From Pseudomonas sp. Irchel 3H7 (lineage in GTDB: Bacteria; Pseudomonadota; Gammaproteobacteria; Pseudomonadales; Pseudomonadaceae): a stretch of 64,000 bases of DNA. The notes beneath the pieces are model-generated. The model was not told the origin of the DNA. It worked only from the letters and a program-made list of their open reading frames with translations, and searched no databases. The DNA lies in NCBI RefSeq assembly GCF_900187605.1, contig NZ_FYEA01000007.1:310001-374000 (forward strand). The letters run 5' to 3'. Each line of letters begins with the position of its first letter. The first letter of the stretch is position 1. This document shows, piece after piece, positions 60,168 through 64,000 of the stretch. The position numbers were made by a program, and so were the translations under genes.

Positions 60168-62177
60168 CTAGCGCTTTAACATCGCGCGTATATCAGCCAA
60201 TGCGCTGTTGCCACGCACGACTTTGACTTCGGTCGGTGTGTCGTCGTTGCCTTCCCACGCCAGATCGTCCGGCGGCAGCTCATCGAGGAAGCGGCTCGGC
60301 GCGCAGTCGATGATCTCGCCGTACTGCTTGCGCTTGGCGGCAAAGGTGAAGGCCAGGGTCTGGCGCGCGCGGGTGATGCCCACGTAGGCCAGGCGACGTT
60401 CTTCTTCGATGGTGTCGGCTTCGATGCTGGAACGGTGCGGGAGGATTTCCTCTTCCATGCCCATGATGAACACGTAAGGGAATTCCAGACCCTTGGACGC
60501 ATGCAGGGTCATCATCTGCACGCCTTCGGCGCCGTCTTCCTCTTCCTGCTGACGTTCGAGCATGTCGCGCAGGACCAGTTTGCCGATGGCGTCCTCGACG
60601 GTCATTTCGCCTTCTTCGTCCTTTTCGAGGGTGTTTTTCAACGCCTCGATCAGGAACCAGACGTTGCTCATCCGGTAATCGGCCGCCTTGTCGCTGGAGC
60701 TGTTGGTGCGCAGCCAGTTCTCATAGTCGATGTCCATGACCATGCTGCGCAGCGCCGAGATCGGGTCTTCGCCGGCGCACTGCTCGCGCACTTTGTCCAT
60801 GAAGCGCTTGAAGCGCGACAGGCGATCGGTGAAACGGCTGTCCAGATGCTCGCCCAGACCGATTTCGTCGGTGGCGGCGTACATCGAGATCTTGCGTTCG
60901 GTGGCGTAGTTGCCGAGTTTTTCCAGAGTGGTCGAGCCGATTTCCCGGCGCGGTACGTTGATCACGCGCAGGAAGGCGTTGTCGTCATCCGGGTTGACGA
61001 TCAGGCGGAAGTAGGCCATCAGGTCTTTCACTTCCTGACGGCCGAAGAAGCTGTTGCCGCCGCTCAGGCGATACGGCACCTGGTGGTGCTGCAACTTCAG
61101 CTCGATCAGCTTGGCCTGATAGTTACCGCGATAAAGGATCGCGAAGTCGCTGTACGGACGGTCGGTGCGCAAGTGCAGGCTGAGGATTTCCATGGCCACG
61201 CGCTCGGCTTCGGCGTCCTCGTTGCGGCAGCGGATTACGCGGATCTCGTCGCCGTGGCCCATCTCACTCCACAGCTGCTTTTCGAATTCGTGCGGGTTGT
61301 TCGAGATCAGCACGTTGGCGCAGCGCAGGATGCGACTCGTCGAGCGATAGTTCTGCTCGAGCATCACCACTTTCAAGGACGGATAGTCGTCCTTGAGCAG
61401 CATCAGGTTTTCCGGCCGCGCGCCGCGCCAAGCATAGATCGACTGGTCGTCGTCGCCTACCACGGTGAACTGGTTGCGCTTGCCGATGAGCATTTTTACC
61501 AGCAGGTATTGGCTGGCGTTGGTGTCCTGATATTCGTCGACCAGCAGGTAGCGCACCTTGTTCTGCCACTTTTCGAGAATGTCGGCGTGTTCTTCGAAAA
61601 GCTTTACCGGCAACAGGATCAGGTCGTCGAAGTCCACCGCGTTGAACGCTTTCAGCGTGCGCTGATAGTGGGTGTAGACGATCGCGGCAGTCTGTTCCTT
61701 GGGATTACGCGCGTTCTCCAGCGCCTGAGGCGGCAGGATCAGGTCGTTTTTCCAGGCGCCGATCATGTTCTTGATCTCGTCGACGCCGTCGTCGCCCGCG
61801 TATTCCTTCTGCATGATGTCGGTCATCAGGGCTTTCACATCGGTCTCGTCGAAAATCGAGAAACCGGGTTTATAGCCCAGCCGCGCGTGTTCCTTGCGGA
61901 TGATGTTGAGACCGAGGTTGTGGAAGGTGCAGACGGTCAGGCCACGCCCTTCGCCGGCCCGCAGCAAGGTGCCGACCCGCTCTTTCATCTCGCGCGCGGC
62001 CTTGTTGGTAAAGGTCATGGCGACGATGTACTGGGCGCGGATGCCGCAGTTCTGGATCAGGTGCGCGATTTTGCGCGTGATCACGCTGGTCTTGCCGGAG
62101 CCAGCACCGGCGAGCACCAATAGAGGGCCGCCGACGTAGTTCACGGCTTCTTGCTGCCGGGGATTGAGTCGGGACAT
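60168..62177 (-). CDS. rep: ATP-dependent DNA helicase Rep
   Basis: This 669-residue superfamily 1A helicase matches Rep in length. It has Walker A AGAGSGKTSVIT, DEYQDTN (motif II), VGDDDQSIYAWRGA (motif III), EQNYRST (motif IV) and VGITRAR (motif VI). Rep clears protein blocks ahead of the replisome. It is divergent from the GGDEF/EAL gene. Confidence 0.98.
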   Translation of the reverse strand: MSRLNPRQQEAVNYVGGPLLVLAGAGSGKTSVITRKIAHLIQNCGIRAQYIVAMTFTNKAAREMKERVGTLLRAGEGRGLTVCTFHNLGLNIIRKEHARLGYKPGFSIFDETDVKALMTDIMQKEYAGDDGVDEIKNMIGAWKNDLILPPQALENARNPKEQTAAIVYTHYQRTLKAFNAVDFDDLILLPVKLFEEHADILEKWQNKVRYLLVDEYQDTNASQYLLVKMLIGKRNQFTVVGDDDQSIYAWRGARPENLMLLKDDYPSLKVVMLEQNYRSTSRILRCANVLISNNPHEFEKQLWSEMGHGDEIRVIRCRNEDAEAERVAMEILSLHLRTDRPYSDFAILYRGNYQAKLIELKLQHHQVPYRLSGGNSFFGRQEVKDLMAYFRLIVNPDDDNAFLRVINVPRREIGSTTLEKLGNYATERKISMYAATDEIGLGEHLDSRFTDRLSRFKRFMDKVREQCAGEDPISALRSMVMDIDYENWLRTNSSSDKAADYRMSNVWFLIEALKNTLEKDEEGEMTVEDAIGKLVLRDMLERQQEEEDGAEGVQMMTLHASKGLEFPYVFIMGMEEEILPHRSSIEADTIEEERRLAYVGITRARQTLAFTFAAKRKQYGEIIDCAPSRFLDELPPDDLAWEGNDDTPTEVKVVRGNSALADIRAMLKR

Positions 62178-62439
62178 ACGAAAATTCGGGAGTCGTTGAC
62201 GAAATGGGCCGGCATTTTAACAGGCTCAGAGAATTGTGCTGCTCTCTCCGACTTGTGACGTACCACGCGATTCAAATTTGCCGGTTTTGTTACTTTCGCG
62301 GAGGATGCGCGGTGATTTTGCGGCTAATGTACTCATTCGTGACACAAAATAACGTTTTGATAACCGTTGTCATTTGGTCATTGAACATCGCAACGGCATA
62401 ATGCCCCGCCCACATCTTTGCAGAGTCTAGGGAGCTAGC
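62178..62439. other. intergenic region between rep and the GGDEF/EAL gene
   Basis: No gene is visible. An imperfect palindrome TGATAAC-C-GTTGTCA lies at 62358-62372 and could be an operator for the downstream gene; it is weak evidence only. Confidence 0.3.
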
Positions 62440-64000
62440 TTGTCTACGCCTGTCGAACCCTTGCGTTTGCTGCTACTGGCCGAAGAGCCAGCGTGGACAG
62501 CGTTATTGCGTGAGTGTCTGGCTCCGATGGGGAGCGCGGCGGTGCTGATCAGCGCGCCGAGCTGGGACTCGGTCAGCAGTCTGTTCGAAGACAACCGCAA
62601 TGCGGTGTTGTTGACCCTTCCGGCATTACAACCGGCACCGGGCCGTTGCAGCCTGCCGACGGTATTGCTGCTGGAACACGAACCGGACACCGCACCGGTT
62701 GGCGTCAGCGACTGGCTGGTGTTCGACGCCCTCGACGCCGGCATGCTGCGCCGTTGCCTGCGCCATGTGCGCGAACGCGGCGTTCTCGAAAACACCCTGC
62801 AACGCCTCGCCGAACAGGATCCGTTGACCGGCATCGCCAATCGCCAGGGCTTCCAGACCTTGCTCGCCGCGCGCCTCGCGGAAAACGACGGTCGCGGCCT
62901 GGCCCTTGGACATCTTGATCTCGACAACTTCCGCCACGCCAACGACGCGCTGGGTCATCAGGCGGGCGATCGCTTGATCCTGCAGGTTGTCGCACGGCTG
63001 AAAAGTCAGCTGGAGGCGGGTGATCAACTGGCACGCCTGGGCAGCGACGAATTCGCTCTGCTGATCGACACCCGTCGTGCGCCACAACGCGCCGAATGGA
63101 TGGCTGAACGCATCACCGAAGCGCTCGCCGAACCGTATTGGGTCGATGGCGAAAGCCTGCTGATCGGCTCCAGTCTTGGCATCGCCCATGCCCGTGCGCA
63201 GGGCGGTGCCGATCCGCTGATGTGGCACGCGCACATCGCCATGCAGCAGGCCAAAAGCACGCAGGGCTGCACTTTTCATATCTTCAACGAACGCATCAAC
63301 CGCAACGCGCGGAGCATGGCCGACCTCGAAAGCGAGCTGCGCCGGGCCTTGCGTCGCGATGAACTGGAGCTGCATTACCAGCCAAGGCTGAATCTTGAAG
63401 ACGGCCAGATTGTCGGCCTCGAAGCCTTGGTGCGCTGGCGCCATGGCGAACGTGGTTTGCTGCCGCCGAGCGAATTCGTGCCGCTGGCTGAGCAAAGCGG
63501 GTTGATCGTGCCGTTGGGTTATTGGGTGATTTCCCGGGCTCTGCGCGATATGCAGGCGTTGCGCGAACGTGGTCTGCCGGCGCTGCACATGGCGATCAAC
63601 CTGTCGTTCCGCCAGTTTCAGGACAGTCAGTTGTTGCCGACGCTCAGCCGCTTGATCGCTGAGCGCGGTGTTGAAGCGCAGTGGCTGGAATTCGAACTGA
63701 CGGAAACGGCGGTGATGCGCCGCAGCGATCTGGTCAAGCAGACCATGGACGCCCTTGGCCGCCTCGGTGTGCGCTTCTCGCTGGACGACTTCGGCACCGG
63801 GTTTTCCTCGTTCGTGCACCTCAACAGCCTGCCGATCACTTTGCTGAAGATCGACAAGAGCTTTGTCGGTGGCATGGAGCAGCGCGAAGAGAACCGCAAA
63901 CTGGTGCACGCGATGATCAATCTTGCGCACAACCTGCATCTGGAAGTGGTCGCGGAGGGGGTGGAAACTCCGGAGCAACTGGAATTGCTGCGCGGCTTTG
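62440..64000 (+). CDS. GGDEF/EAL protein with degenerate GGDEF (3' partial)
   Basis: The frame is open from TTG 62440 (TCTAGGGAG upstream) to the window end, 520 codons visible. Residues ~1-115 look like a degenerate receiver domain (LRLLLLAEEPAWTALLRECL). The GGDEF domain begins at DPLTGIANRQGF but its signature is LGSDEF instead of GGDEF, so cyclase activity is doubtful. The EAL domain keeps EALVRW, ELTETAV, DDFGTGFSSF, KIDKSF and EGVET, so it probably degrades c-di-GMP. Its position matches PA5295 (ProE), a phosphodiesterase. Confidence 0.85.
   Translation, partial: MSTPVEPLRLLLLAEEPAWTALLRECLAPMGSAAVLISAPSWDSVSSLFEDNRNAVLLTLPALQPAPGRCSLPTVLLLEHEPDTAPVGVSDWLVFDALDAGMLRRCLRHVRERGVLENTLQRLAEQDPLTGIANRQGFQTLLAARLAENDGRGLALGHLDLDNFRHANDALGHQAGDRLILQVVARLKSQLEAGDQLARLGSDEFALLIDTRRAPQRAEWMAERITEALAEPYWVDGESLLIGSSLGIAHARAQGGADPLMWHAHIAMQQAKSTQGCTFHIFNERINRNARSMADLESELRRALRRDELELHYQPRLNLEDGQIVGLEALVRWRHGERGLLPPSEFVPLAEQSGLIVPLGYWVISRALRDMQALRERGLPALHMAINLSFRQFQDSQLLPTLSRLIAERGVEAQWLEFELTETAVMRRSDLVKQTMDALGRLGVRFSLDDFGTGFSSFVHLNSLPITLLKIDKSFVGGMEQREENRKLVHAMINLAHNLHLEVVAEGVETPEQLELLRGF

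Noticed and set aside
60435..62123. 562-codon plus-strand ORF opposite rep
   Set aside because: Antisense to rep with no recognisable motifs; a product of GC-rich codon use.

Overview
The window is a high-GC chromosomal segment from a Pseudomonas of the P. fluorescens group. The gene order rep-xpt-cycB-pauR-dadX-ridA-dadA-dadR, kauB-rpmG-rpmB-SBP-radC-coaBC-dut-algC-argB, pyrE-crc-rph-yicC-gmk-rpoZ-spoT-ridA and oxyR-recG follows, in inverted order, the P. aeruginosa PAO1 block around PA5295-PA5346 (recalled, not searched). Abundant REP/REPIN-type inverted repeats of three families between genes also fit this group. No rRNA, tRNA, CRISPR array, integrase or IS transposase was seen.

Layout. 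1-5996: a truncated PEP/pyruvate-binding protein followed by six small exported proteins in a tight row, one with an LprI/DUF1311 domain. 5997-8411: an accessory patch with a GNAT acetyltransferase and a tiny basic protein bracketed by a 43-bp perfect direct repeat, a DUF6124-like gene with a long structured upstream region, and a small SCP2-like protein. 8603-11215: an 870-residue delta-60 repeat protein made of two duplicated halves. 11282-25969: core genes (YbaK-HDOD protein, recG, oxyR, tonB-exbD-exbB, SDR protein, lipoprotein, ridA, spoT, rpoZ, gmk, yicC, rph, DUF4870). 26326-29121: gltS, crc, pyrE. 29171-32422: a variable slot between pyrE and argB holding an AbiE-like two-gene module with an operator-rich promoter, and a three-gene hypothetical operon. 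32629-40295: argB, algC, dut, coaBC, radC, a peptide-type solute-binding protein, rpmB and rpmG. 40372-54464: amino acid and polyamine catabolism (cupin protein, kauB-like dehydrogenase, MFS carrier, phospholipase D-like lipoprotein, MocR regulator, DUF1127, PauB-like oxidase, YkgJ, dadR, dadA-ridA-dadX, pauR-like regulator, cytochrome c5). 54840-56762: an acetyl-CoA hydrolase/transferase. 56874-59417: a low-GC accessory locus. 59536-64000: xpt, rep and a 3'-truncated GGDEF/EAL protein.

The most unusual locus is 56874-59417. A 33-codon ORF with a good ribosome binding site, too short for ordinary gene calling, lies just upstream of a gene for an M29 aminopeptidase-like protein that keeps its putative metal ligands. 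Divergent from them is a stand-alone PheRS-like protein that fuses a PheS catalytic core to a PheT-type FDX-ACB domain. I read this as a candidate ribosomal-peptide modification system: peptide, amino acid ligase and metallopeptidase-like partner. The function is inference; the three ORFs and their motifs are visible in the sequence.

The second accessory system is the AbiE-like module (29171-31086). A nucleotidyltransferase toxin candidate overlaps an upstream antitoxin-like protein that carries a PD-(D/E)XK-like N-terminal domain and a winged helix. Its promoter contains three TTCA...TGAA palindromes consistent with autoregulation. The core genes link into coherent physiology: stringent response (spoT, rpoZ, gmk), iron uptake energisation (TonB-ExbBD), peroxide response (oxyR), carbon catabolite control (crc), and alanine and polyamine catabolism (dad, kau and pau-type genes).
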